Source: Cotesia glomerata
Taxonomy: Eukaryota; Arthropoda; Insecta; Hymenoptera; Braconidae
Assembly: GCF_020080835.1 (NCBI RefSeq)
Contig: NC_058166.1
Span: 16,269,043 to 16,333,042 of the forward strand
DNA length: 64,000 bases
Reading direction: 5' to 3'
Position numbers and translations under genes: made by a program. The notes below the pieces were generated by a model. That model had not been told where the DNA came from, did no database searches, and saw only the letters and a list, made by a program, of their open reading frames with translations. Of this stretch, positions 1 through 12,216 are shown one piece after another; within the stretch, counting starts at the first letter, position 1; each line of letters begins with the position of its first letter.

Positions 1-187
1 TGACGATAAGTTTCTCAAGAAATTTGGCGACATATTGCGGCAGTAGATTGGTCTCTTTTTTCTCAGAAACTTGTAGCCAACTTGGCGCCAACAGTTACAA
101 ATTCGGAAGTTGACCGCAAGTTGTCGCTAAGTTGGTGGCAACTATCTGACACCAACTTGGTTGGTCTGAAACTGTGGCTATCAGGGT
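1..187. repeat. right end of a MITE ending TGGCTATCAGGG
   Basis: The stretch ends in TGGCTATCAGGG at about 176-187, the same terminus that closes the element at 45377-45724. It abuts the ATCTTTTACACGTAGC arm of a foldback element, so the window opens inside a MITE nested in that element. Several short AACTTGG-type repeats are visible. No coding potential was seen. Confidence 0.6.
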
Positions 188-451
188 ACATCTTTTACAC
201 GTAGCGGTATAGAGAGATGATAAAGTTAGTATGAAATCTTTGGCCCACTCGAGTGGTATGGAAGATTTCATACTAACTTTACCATCTCTCTATACCTCTA
301 CGTGTAAAAGATACAATTTCGAAAATTAATTACTCAAAAACGGTGCGGTCAATTGATCTGAAATTTTGGTAGTGAATTATTAATATATTTATCTTTCAAT
401 AAAAAAAATTTCATAATTTTCTGTTGAAATGCCTATCACGCTGCAACTACC
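188..451. mobile_element. TTAA-flanked foldback element, partial copy
   Basis: A near-perfect hairpin at 190-312 has arms starting ATCTTTTACACGTAGCGG, with a loop near the CTCGAG at 248. The sequence to 451 matches the right half of the complete copy at 46448-47121, ending CTGCAACTACC followed by TTAA. The left arm is outside the window or displaced by the MITE at 1-187. Confidence 0.7.
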
Positions 452-455
452 TTAA

Positions 456-2684
456 GGAGGTCCTTTCGCCGCCAATGTAAAATAAAAAATATTAGATTAT
501 GAGTAAATTTAATTTTTTTCTAATAGTTAAGGTCCTTATTTATCTTATAGTAAGGTTTAAATTATACTTTACCGGACAAATTTTTGAAAAAATAAAATTT
601 TCAAATGTTAGTATTTGTTCAGAGTCTTACGAGAAAATCAGACGTTTGCAGTATTTCTCGAATTATACTATCAGTCATGGATTAGATGAAGTAAAAAAAA
701 AACTAAAAATCAGATTTTCGAAATATTCAGGTTTCTTTTTTTACACGCTTTATATTAGCTTCACTTGTATGTCAGTTTGTCAGTATGTCAGTATGTAACT
801 CTCCGTGGGTAATTTGCGCGCCTGAATATTTTTGATAATCAACAAATAATAGTTTAAAAAAACTAAAAAATCACGCTTTTATAAATAAACCAAACTAAAA
901 AGTAAAAAATAAATAATAGTTTAAAAAAACTAAAAACACGCTTTTTATAGAAAACCAAACTAAAAAATAGAAAATAAATTTAAATTAAGAATAGTGTTAA
1001 AAATTTCAATAAATATAAATTAATAATAGTGTAAATAAAAAAAATGTATTTTATTTTAAAAAAAGCGTGGGGTGCTTTTTAAGATATTATCAAAATGATA
1101 ATCACTCTACTCATATCTGTCAATAAAATATTTATAACTATTGACACCATGCACCTCACGCTTTTTTTTAAAATAAAATACATTTTTTTTATTTACACTA
1201 TTATTAATTTATATTTATTGAAATTTTTAACACTATTCTTAATTTAAATTTATTTTCCATTTTTTAGTTTGGTTTTCTATAAAAAGCGTGTTTTTAGTTT
1301 TTTTAAACTATTATTTATTTTACACGCTTTATATTAGCTTCACTTGTATGTCAGTTTGTCAGTATGTCAGTATGTAACTCTCCGTGGGTAATCTGCGCGC
1401 CTGCGGCCTTCCTTGGTTCTGGTAGCCGTTTCTCAGGCTCGCTCTCCGAAATCGAACTCTGATTCCCCGTATTTATAATATTTATAAATAATTATTTTTA
1501 TTAGCTTCACTTGTATGTCAGTATGTCAGTATGTCAGTATGTAACTCTCCGTGGGTAATTTGCGCGCCTGAATATTTTTGATAATCAACAAATAATAGTT
1601 TAAAAAACTAAAAAATCAAGCTTTTATAAATAAACCAAACTAAAAAGTAAAAAATAAATAATAGTTTAAAAAAACTAAAAACACGCTTTTTATAGAAAAC
1701 CAAACTAAAAAATAGAAAATAAATTTAAATTAAGAATAGTGTTAAAAATTTCAATAAATATAAATTAATAATAGTGTAAATAAAAAAAATGTATTTTATT
1801 TTAAAAAAAGCGTGGGGTGCTTTTTAAGATATTATCAAAATGATAATCACTCTACTCATATCTGTCAATAAAATATTTATAACTATTGACACCATGCACC
1901 TCACGCTTTTTTTAAAATAAAATACATTTTTTTTATTTACACTATTATTAATTTATATTTATTGAAATTTTTAACACTATTCTTAATTTAAATTTATTTT
2001 CTATTTTTTAGTTTGGTTTTCTATAAAAAGCGTGTTTTTAGTTTTTTTAAACTATTATTTTTGCAATAAAATATATCAGTTACCGAGATATTTATTGAGA
2101 AATTAATATTTAAAAATCACAAAAAATTTTCAAGTTACCTACTATAAAATTGAGTCAAAAGATTTGGCAACGTTGCGTAGCGCGCGAGCTTCAGACCATT
2201 CAATAAATTTAAACTAAACTTTAACGCGCTTATGTTTTTCATGCATACTTATTAGTTAATTTATTGTTAACAAATTTTCATAATTCATAATTGAAAAATA
2301 AAACAATAATTAAAAAATACTAGCATTCTTGCCATGAGACATTAGAATGTTATGGTTTTGTGACTAAACATTTTTAATTAATTTATTTATTTACACTGAC
2401 TGCAAAAAGTTAAACACGGTTAAGATTATATTGTGCAAATAAAAATGTAAACAACGGAAATAAAGCGTTGCCAAATCACGGGCAGGTTACTAACAGCTGA
2501 TTTACAACAGTCAAATTAATTTTTGTATTTAACTATTTTTTTTTTAATTTTCAAAATTTCAACGATTAATGCCTCATATACTATTTATTTTTTAATTTTA
2601 GGAATTTTTATGGGTTTTGTATTTTAATTTATTGAAAATTTACTACTACAGTTGTTATGACTCAACTGGAGCGAAAGGACTTCC
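456..2684. mobile_element. TTAA-flanked MITE (GGAGGTCCTTTCGC ends), copy 1, interrupted
   Basis: Terminal inverted repeats read GGAGGTCCTTTCGCC on the left and GCGAAAGGACTTCC on the right, each next to TTAA (452-455 and 2685-2688). This suggests a piggyBac-type target. The uninterrupted copy at 39744-40392 lies in reverse orientation and shows that about 1.3 kb (738-2065) was inserted into this copy. The open frame at 499-798 lies in the element and has no recognisable domain. Confidence 0.75.
738..2065. repeat. two tandem foldback elements (TTTACACGCTTTATATTAGC family)
   Basis: Each unit starts with TTTACACGCTTTATATTAGC, continues through an asymmetric segment with GTATGTCAG repeats and GCGCGCCTG, then forms a long hairpin. 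The arms contain AATAGTTTAAAAAAACTAAA and end GCGTGGGGTGC, around a loop of about 75 bp (near 1077-1153 and 1820-1900). The second unit carries an extra GC-richer segment at 1392-1475. Related copies lie at 8110-8706 and 34503-35230. Confidence 0.8.
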
Positions 2685-2688
2685 TTAA

Positions 2689-3572
2689 GATTTTTTGTCC
2701 AGGGATATTCATTCTGGGGATATTTTGTCGGAGGATAAAGAATCATAGAACATTTTAAAATACTCGTACTTAATATATTAACAAAAAAATAATTATTAAT
2801 TAATAATTTTGCAGATTCCCTGACTTATGACGCTTTGATACTCTAACATTAATTGAAGTCAATTATTACACTGGCTCAGGTTTGATTTCACTTTTCGGGG
2901 AACGTTTAGCACTGGAATTCCCGCTTGGAAGCCTTGGTAGTATTTATTCCAGTCAGTGTATGCTACTAATTGAGTAATATATGTTTACTATTACATTACA
3001 TTGTACTGTAATTTTTTTTTTCCACCCCGATTATCAAAGGAGTGAGTATACGTGTAACTTGTATTTTTTGTGTATGCACCTCTAAAAATATTCGACACAA
3101 ATTGTTAACTATTAACCCACCTCAGCAATAATTTATATTTATTAACATTTTTTAATCAGTATTAATTACTCGATACAATAATTGTTTACCTGAAAAACAT
3201 ATCACATTTGGTTGTAATTTTATAAATTCATCTGTCATTTAATTTTTATAAATTGTTGAGTAATTAATATTGCATAAAATAAATAATTGTTTTTATTTTA
3301 TTTTTTTTTTCTAACGAAACAATTAGCTGCTAGTTTCTCAGTCACTGCCAATTGAAAGCTAATTAAGTTAATGCTTTTAATTGTACTGTTAGTAATTGTC
3401 AATATGCCTAAGTATTAGGGTTTATTGAAATTTAATTTTTTATTTTTATATTAAAAAAATTTTTGCTTAAAATTTAAGAAAATTTTTTTTATTAAAAAAA
3501 AAATTTCACATTTTAATTTTGGAATTTTTTTTATAGAAAAAATTATTAATTAATTTTTTTTTTTTTTTACTT
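2689..3572. other. AT-rich intergenic DNA, no gene seen
   Basis: Homopolymer A/T runs and short unique sequence. No coding frame, RNA gene or clear repeat was recognised on either strand. Confidence 0.5.
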
Positions 3573-4997
3573 CACGGAATGAACAAGATGATACTGGACA
3601 TCATTCCAGATAATACTAAGTGATATCTATGGTGAAAAAAAATTTCGGATAGTATTTAAAATCGTGAACTATTGACATTTTTAAAGATATAAGCTCATCC
3701 CTATGTTACACTCATCAAGACCTTTCATTTGAGTACCCACATCAATTTTTCATATATTTTATATATTTATATATATGTATACATGGAAAATATATCAAAA
3801 ATGCATGTGGGTACTTGAATGAAAGCTCTTGATGCGTGTACCATCGGGATGAGCTTATATCTTTAAAAATGTTAATAATAAAGCAATTACGTTGTATTTT
3901 GTTCATTGATGATATTTTTATCGATATAAGCTCATTCTGGAGTTACACTTATCGAGACCTTTTATTTGAGTAACCACATCAATTTTTCATATATATACAT
4001 ATATATATGTATATATGAAAAATATATAAAAAATGCATGTGGGTACTCAAATGAAAGCTCTTGATGAATGTAATGTCGAGATGAGCTTATATCTTAAAAA
4101 ATGTCAATAATACAGCAATGACGTTGTATTTCGTCTACTGATGATATTTTAAACGATATAAGTTTATCACGACATTACACTCATCAAGACCTTTCATTTG
4201 AGTACCCACATAAATTTTTCATATATTTATATATATTATATATGTATATATGAAAAATATATCAAAAATGCATGTAGGTACTCAAATGAAAGCTCTCGAT
4301 GAGTATAACATCAAAATGAGCTTACATCTTTAGAAACGTCAATAGTTGAGAAATGACCTTATATTTTTTGAAATATTGACATTTTTAAAGATATAAGCTC
4401 ACCCCGACATTACATTCATCGAGACCTTTCATTTGAGTACCCACATCAATTTTTCATATTTCATATATTTATATATATTATATATACGTACATATGAAAA
4501 ATATATCAAAAATACATGTGGGTACTCAAATGAAAGCTCTGAATGAGTGTAACATCAAGATGAGCTTACATCTTTAAAAATATTAATAATAAAGAATTGA
4601 TCTTATATCTTGTGGACTATTGACATTTTTAAAGATATAAGCCCACCCCGACATTACATTCATCGAGACCTTTTATTTGAGTACCCACATCGATTTTTCA
4701 TATATTTATATATATTATAAATATGTATATATGAAAAATATATCAAAAATGCATGTGAGTACTCAAATGAAAGCTCTTGATGAGTGTAACATTAGGATGA
4801 GCTTTTATCTTTAAAAATGTCAATATTTAAGAAAGTACAATGCAATTTAACAAACGTCATAATTTAATAAAGCAAAATTGTTATCTTTTTGTCATATAAT
4901 CTGGATTATACTAGCTACTATCTGAAATTTTTTTTTACCACAGATAACACTGAGTATAATCTGGAATGATATCTAGTTTCATCTTGTTCTTTCCGTG
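3573..4997. mobile_element. MITE with CACGGAAAGAACAAGAT-type ends, expanded by satellite
   Basis: The left end CACGGAATGAACAAGATGA and the right end TCATCTTGTTCTTTCCGTG are inverted repeats. The subterminal TATCATTCCAGATTATACT-like and TACTATCTGAAATTTTTTTT segments are also inverted. A compact 241-bp relative sits at 53460-53700. Most of the interior here is Helitron-type palindromic satellite. Confidence 0.7.
3660..4850. repeat. palindromic satellite array, about 5 units
   Basis: Units of about 240 bp each contain an inverted pair: AGATATAAGCTCATCC, then a CATTTGAGTACCCACAT box, an AT-rich loop, ATGTGGGTACTCAAATGAAA, and GATGAGCTTATATCT. These are the interior units of the Helitron family found at 11065-12669 and elsewhere. 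The Helitron ends are absent here. Confidence 0.8.
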
Positions 4998-6139
4998 TTG
5001 GAAATATTAAAAATTTTTTTTCAATAAACTCTCTATATATTTATATTTAAAAAAACAGTACTTAAACTATACTCGACCTAAAAAGTTACCAATTAGTAAA
5101 ACAAAAAATATAAGCATATATTTAACTGTTTGACTGTTTTAAACTATAAAACTAAAAAATACGTATCATCTTTATCAATATTTATCAATTAAAATTACAA
5201 TTATAAGTGCGTTATTTATTTATTCAAAATTAATTTATAAAAAATATAAAAAAAAGTATAAAAAAATGTAGCTATCTGCTCAATGGGCCAGCAATATAAA
5301 TTGACTAATTAAAAAGAAATTGTTAAAAAAAAAAAAAATTGATAATTCACAAAAAAAAAAATAAATTGATATTAGCACGTGAAAATTGCTGAGCATCCGC
5401 GAGATGTGCCTCTTTTTTCTTTAACCGTGCGAACTGAGTCTTGATATTTTAAAAGCAAGACGGTAATAAATAAATTAAAAAAAAAAAAAAATAATAATAT
5501 AAATCTATTTTTACACAATTTAAAAAAGCCAGAGCTCATCGATAAATTAAATTTGGCAAAAATACATCTTGCTCCGTAGTTTCGTCTATTTTTCTAAATT
5601 GTGTATCTTCTTGACGTATCAATAATTAAATTAATAATTTAATAAATTATATTGATTAATTGAATTATAAATATTTGTATCTAATAAAAAAAAAACCCTT
5701 TGTATTTGCGTCCGGGTGTTTAGATTCTTTGTAAACAGCTTTTTTCTTGAATATACTCGTGTGCTCGATAGTTAATTGGTAGGTACTAATATAGTGTTAA
5801 TTTATTGATAATTTAATTATTATTAATTAATTAATTAATTATTAATCAAGCCTTCCTTTGCTACACTCCCCCGTAGTATTAATCACTGTGTTATTGTTTT
5901 GTTGATCACAAAAAAATTATGTAAAATTCGGCGCAGCGCGTTGGACATGTTAAATTATATCTTCTATTATATTTATAATTTATTATTATTATTAATATTG
6001 TGTTATTATCATTATTATTAAAAAAAAAAATAATTTTTACACCAATATTATTGTAAAAATTTTTTCAACAATAACATAAAAAAAGTTACTATTAATTTAG
6101 CTTAGTATTATTTATTTACCTCAGCAAAGCCTTTACTTT
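4998..6139. other. AT-rich intergenic DNA, no gene seen
   Basis: Low-complexity A/T sequence with a few unique GC-richer patches (5390-5460, 5840-5950). No coding frame or RNA gene was recognised. Confidence 0.5.
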
Positions 6140-6944
<805 letters not shown>

Positions 6945-7687
6945 AAAATTATAAATATTTAAAAACCGTCCATAAATTTGTGTATTAAAATATAATTTAT
7001 TTCTGAAATTAAAAACGCATTTATCAAGACCAATTTGTTATTTTTCATATTGATTATTAATTATTAATTAAATAATTGTTAACTGTATTTTTAATTATTA
7101 ATTACAACTTTAGTATTAATATTTCTTTTTAATTTGTATTGTTAAGTAACATTGGTGTTTACTCACCATTTTTTGTTAGAGTAATTATTCGAATGTTTGT
7201 AAATTATTTAAGTATAAATATATATACAAACTGAGTGTTTTTTATTTAAAATTTTTTATTGCTTCAAATATCATTTGAATCTCAATAAAGCAATCAAACC
7301 TTATTTACAAATCTCCTTAATTATTATTAATAAAAAAAAAAAATATACAATGCTACAAAATATGAAGATAATTTATAAAATGTTACAAAATATATAACAT
7401 TTTTTCTTCGTGATTTTTTTTGGTTTTTAGTTAATTTTTGTAAAGTGTTAAAAACAGCGAACACGAAGCCAGCTCGTAATATAATACAAAATTCAGTAAG
7501 TTAAATTCTTATATATATTTACTCAAATACTGACTTTCTGAAGATTTAAATAAATAAAAATTAAATTATTATTATTATTAACAAGTGCATTAAGCTAGTA
7601 CTTTTGTTTATGACCAAGGTCTAAGCGCAAGCTGGTGATCTATGTGCGGGATTTTAAATTAATAGAAGGAACCTAAATTTAAATAAA

Positions 7688-10600
7688 TTAACTTCTTAAA
7701 CTTTGAAGCCGGTTTTTCATTTCTTCGAGCTCGGTGTCATCTTCAGCTGGCTCTTCTTCTTCTTTAGACGTCGACGCGCCGGGTGTTTCTGTGACAACTG
7801 CTGGTGCAGTTCCTAATTGTCCAGCAGTTAATTCCCACAGAACCTTTAAAAAAAAATAATTTTATCAATAATCCATAAGTTAAAAGCCCCAATTATTGAC
7901 AGGGGTCTAAATATTGACACCCTAAATTATTTTTAAAAATATTTAATTATCTCTAATGAGAATAACTATCATATAAATTTTTATTAAATTCTAATTAATT
8001 AAAAAATTGAAAAAAATTACTGTCAGTTCAAAATATTAAAGATTAATTATTAAAAAAAAAAAAAAAATAAAGTTAGCACCAATTCATCAAACCAGCTTAC
8101 GAGCGTCTATTTTTACACGCTTTATATTAGCTTTACTTGTATGTCAGTTTGTCAGTATGTCAGTAACTCTCCGTGGGTAATTTGCGCGCCTGAATATTTT
8201 TGATAATCAACAAATAATAGTTTAAAAAAAAACTAAAAAATCACGCTTTTATAAATAAACCAAACTAAAAGTAAAATAAATAATAGTTTAAAAAAACTAA
8301 AAACACGCTTTACATAGAAAACCAAACTAAAAAATAGAAAATAAATTTTAATAAATTTAAATTAAGAATAATGTTAAAAATTTCAATAAATATAAATTAA
8401 TAATAGTGTAAATAAAAAAAATGTATTTTATTTTAAAAAAAGCGTGAGGTGCATGGTGTCAATAGTTATAAATATTTTATTGACAGATATGAGTAGAGTG
8501 ATTATCATTTTGATAATATCTTAAAAAGCACCCCACGCTTTTTTAAAAATAAAATACATTTTTGTTATTTACACTATTATTAATTTATATTTATTGAAAT
8601 TTTTAACACTACTCTTAATTTAAATTTATTAAAATTTATTTTCTATTTTTTAGTTTGGTTTTCTATGTAAAGCGTGTTTTTAGTTTTTTTAAACTATTAT
8701 TTTATTAATGGTAGTAGTCTGGTAACTTATGCCTATTTTCATGACTTCTTTGGAGGGTGGTTTTTTATAGGAAAATAAAAATGAATTATCTTGAATATTT
8801 AGAGTGTTTTTATTTACATATTGAAAATATAAAAAAAAATTTATTTGAAAAAATTTAATAGTTTATTACTATTATTATTGTCACTCTAAGTTGGAACCTC
8901 AAAAAAAATGCACGTGGGTGGCCCGGGTCCTAACTTTTTTATTTTAAATTTTTAAATTTTTAAATTTCAAATTTTAACAGGCTGTTCTACACACTTATAT
9001 TTCTCGTCGGTACTAACGAGAATTTTTTTCACCCCTAACTTTTTATTTTACAACCCTTTCTTTGCTAAAATAAAAGGACTTTTTTTTTCAAAGTCCGCCA
9101 TTTTGTTATTTACCCTTGAAATTTAACTTCAGTAGTTCCGACCAGAATGACATGTCTATAGATTAAGAATAATCAAGAATATTTGATTTCAGATAACATC
9201 AAGAGCCAAAATCACCCGGGCCACCCACGTGCATTTTTTTTGAGGTTCCAACTTCGAGTGACAATAATAATAATAATAAACTATTAAATTTTATCAAATA
9301 AATTTTTTTTTATATTTTCAATATGTAAATAAAAACACTCTAAATATTCAAGATAATTCATTTTTATTTTCCTATAAAAAACCACCCTCCAAAGAAGTCA
9401 TGAAAATAGGCATAAGTTCCCAGACTACTACCTTAACAACTTTGGTTAGAAAAGCATTTTTTTAAAATGCCGATATATATCGCGTTACTAAAACCATAAG
9501 GGCGTATCTCAAAATATACGCCCTTATGGTTCTGCAGAACCATAAGGGCGTATAAAAAATTTTTTTTTGCTCCAATCAATGTAAAAATGTTGAAAACATT
9601 AACATCTAGGGAAAAAACGAAAAAAAAATTTTTTTTTTGTGATACGCCCTTATGGTTTTAAGGAAACATTTTTTTAAAACCATAAGGGCGTATCCTATTT
9701 TTTCGGTTTATTATCAATTATAGATCAGAGTAAGAAAAAAAATTGCAAAGATAATAGAAATATCACTCCACAACTTAATTTATGTCAACAAATATTTATC
9801 TAAGTGAAAAAACTAATAAAAATTAAGGAAAAATAAATTCATAACAACTTGAGAACAATCGGTATGTCTTCAAGTTAATAAAATTACCCTCAAAATTTTT
9901 CTAAATTGATTTTTTTTTTACTTCAGATCTATTTACAATTAACAAAAGAGTTTTGTAAGCCATTTAGAACTGTAATTTTGAAAAAGTCATTCAAAAAGAA
10001 CTTTGTTCTTGAGAATTGTTATGATTCTTCAATACCAATATCTTGAAGCAAGTTTGAAGACCTAAATCATTTTTGTATATCAGGCACTGTCCCACAAAAT
10101 ATCATCGGTATTATCAAAGTTTAATTTTCAGCCATGGTCATAGTTTATAAATTTTTTTGTCATTATCTAGTTAAAAAAAAAATTAACACATCTTTTTTTT
10201 TACTTTTATAATCTTAGACACAGATGATCCTGACGATGGAGATGGGATGGCATGGTAGTAATACTCTGATGAATTTATTTTTCCTTAATTTTTTATTAGT
10301 TTTCTCACTTAAATAAATATTTGTTGACATAAATTAAGTTGTGGAGTGATATTTCTATTACCTTTGCAATTTTTTTTCTTACTCTGACCTATAATTGATA
10401 ATAAATCGAAAAAACAGGATACGCCCTTATGGTTTTAGAAAAATGTTTTCTTAAAACCATAAGAGCGTATCACAAAAAAAAATTTTTTTTTCGTTTTTTC
10501 CATAGATGTTAATATTTTCAACATTTTTACATTGATTGGAGCAAAAAAAATTTTTTTATACGCCCTTATAGTTTTAGTAACGCGATATGTAGGTGATACC

Positions 10601-11893
10601 AAGTTCACCGGGTCGTCTAGTTATTTAATAATAATAAAATAAAATTGGTACCTTGTCTACTTCCTCATCAGCTTCATCCTCCATATCCTCAGAATCTTCA
10701 ATAGAATCCATAGTCTCATCTAGCATCTCTTCAATAATTCCCGCCTTCATCATCTCCTTAGACATTTCGCGCATCGTCGCAGCAACTTCCGGGACTTTTA
10801 TCAACGACTGCATCGCCTGCATTACTTCTGTAGACTTTGACAGTGAACCAGCGACTCTTATCGTCGCCAATTGGTTATTCATCTGCATGGATATTGACTT
10901 TAAATGCGCTTGTGATGTTTTTATTTTATTGATTGATTTACGCGCTCGTATTATTTCTTTGGCTAATATTTTACACACGTCCTTGTCATTTTTCTTAGCC
11001 GATTCCTTTAATGATTTTTTCACTTTTTCTTCTTCCCGCCTGATCGCTGAAAATTTTTTTATTATCTATATTATTACCTTTTTTTTTTTTATCTATTTTA
11101 TTAAAAGAATAAAAATTCTGTGGCCAGGATAATCATATGATACAATCGATTGTTTTAGTAAAATTTAGTGTCATTGCAAAGGTCTTGACTTGAATTTGTG
11201 CTTTTTCAAGGTTCCATATCATTCTCATCGATAGTCAATTTATTGTGATAAGTATTTAGGCTGCATTCGAAAATGCTCTATCTCTAGATACATAGTTAAG
11301 AAATGACCTTGTATCTTGTGAACTATTGACATTTTTAAAGATATAAGCTCAATCCGATGTTACATTCATCAAGACCTTTCATTTAAGTACCCACATCAAT
11401 TTTTCATATATTTATATATATATATTATATGTATGTATTTATGAAAAATATATCAAAAATGCATGTGGATACTCAAATGAAAGCTCTTAATGAATGTAAT
11501 TTAGGAATGAGCTTATATCTTCAAAAATGTAAATAATAAAGCAATGACGTTGTATCTTGTAAACTATTGACATTTTTAAAGATATAAGCTCACCCCGACA
11601 TTACACTCATTAAGACCTTTCATTTGAGTACCCACATCAATTTTTCATATATTTATATATATTATATATGTATATATGAAAAATATATGAAAAATGCATG
11701 TGGGTACTCTAATGAAAGCTCTTGATGAGGGTAACATCAAGATGAGCTTATATCTTAAAAAACGTCAATAGTTAAGAAATGACCTTGTATCTTGTGAACT
11801 ATTGACATTTTTAAAGATATAAGCTCACCCTGATATTATACTCACCGAGACCTTTCATTTGAGTACCCACATCAATTTTTTATATATTTCATA

Positions 11894-11943
<50 letters not shown>

Positions 11944-12157
11944 TATGAAAAATGCATGTGGGTACTCTAATGAAAGCTCTTGATGAGTGTAACAACAAGG
12001 TGAGCTCATATCTTCAAAAACGTCAATAGTTAAGAAATGACCTTGTATCTTGTGAACTATTGACATTTTTAAAGATATAAGCTCACCCTGATATTATACT
12101 CACCGAGACCTTTCATTTGAGTACCCACATCAATTTTTTATATATTTCATATATTTA

Positions 12158-12216
<59 letters not shown>

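Noticed and set aside
499..798. 99-codon frame as a host gene
   Set aside because: Lies within a TTAA MITE and runs into the foldback insertion; no domain.
3660..4850. CRISPR array
   Set aside because: The regular repeats are long palindromic satellite units with AT loops in a eukaryotic genome; no repeat-spacer structure.
10653..11132. Plus-strand 159-codon Ser-rich frame
   Set aside because: It is the antisense shadow of CHMP3 exon 3.
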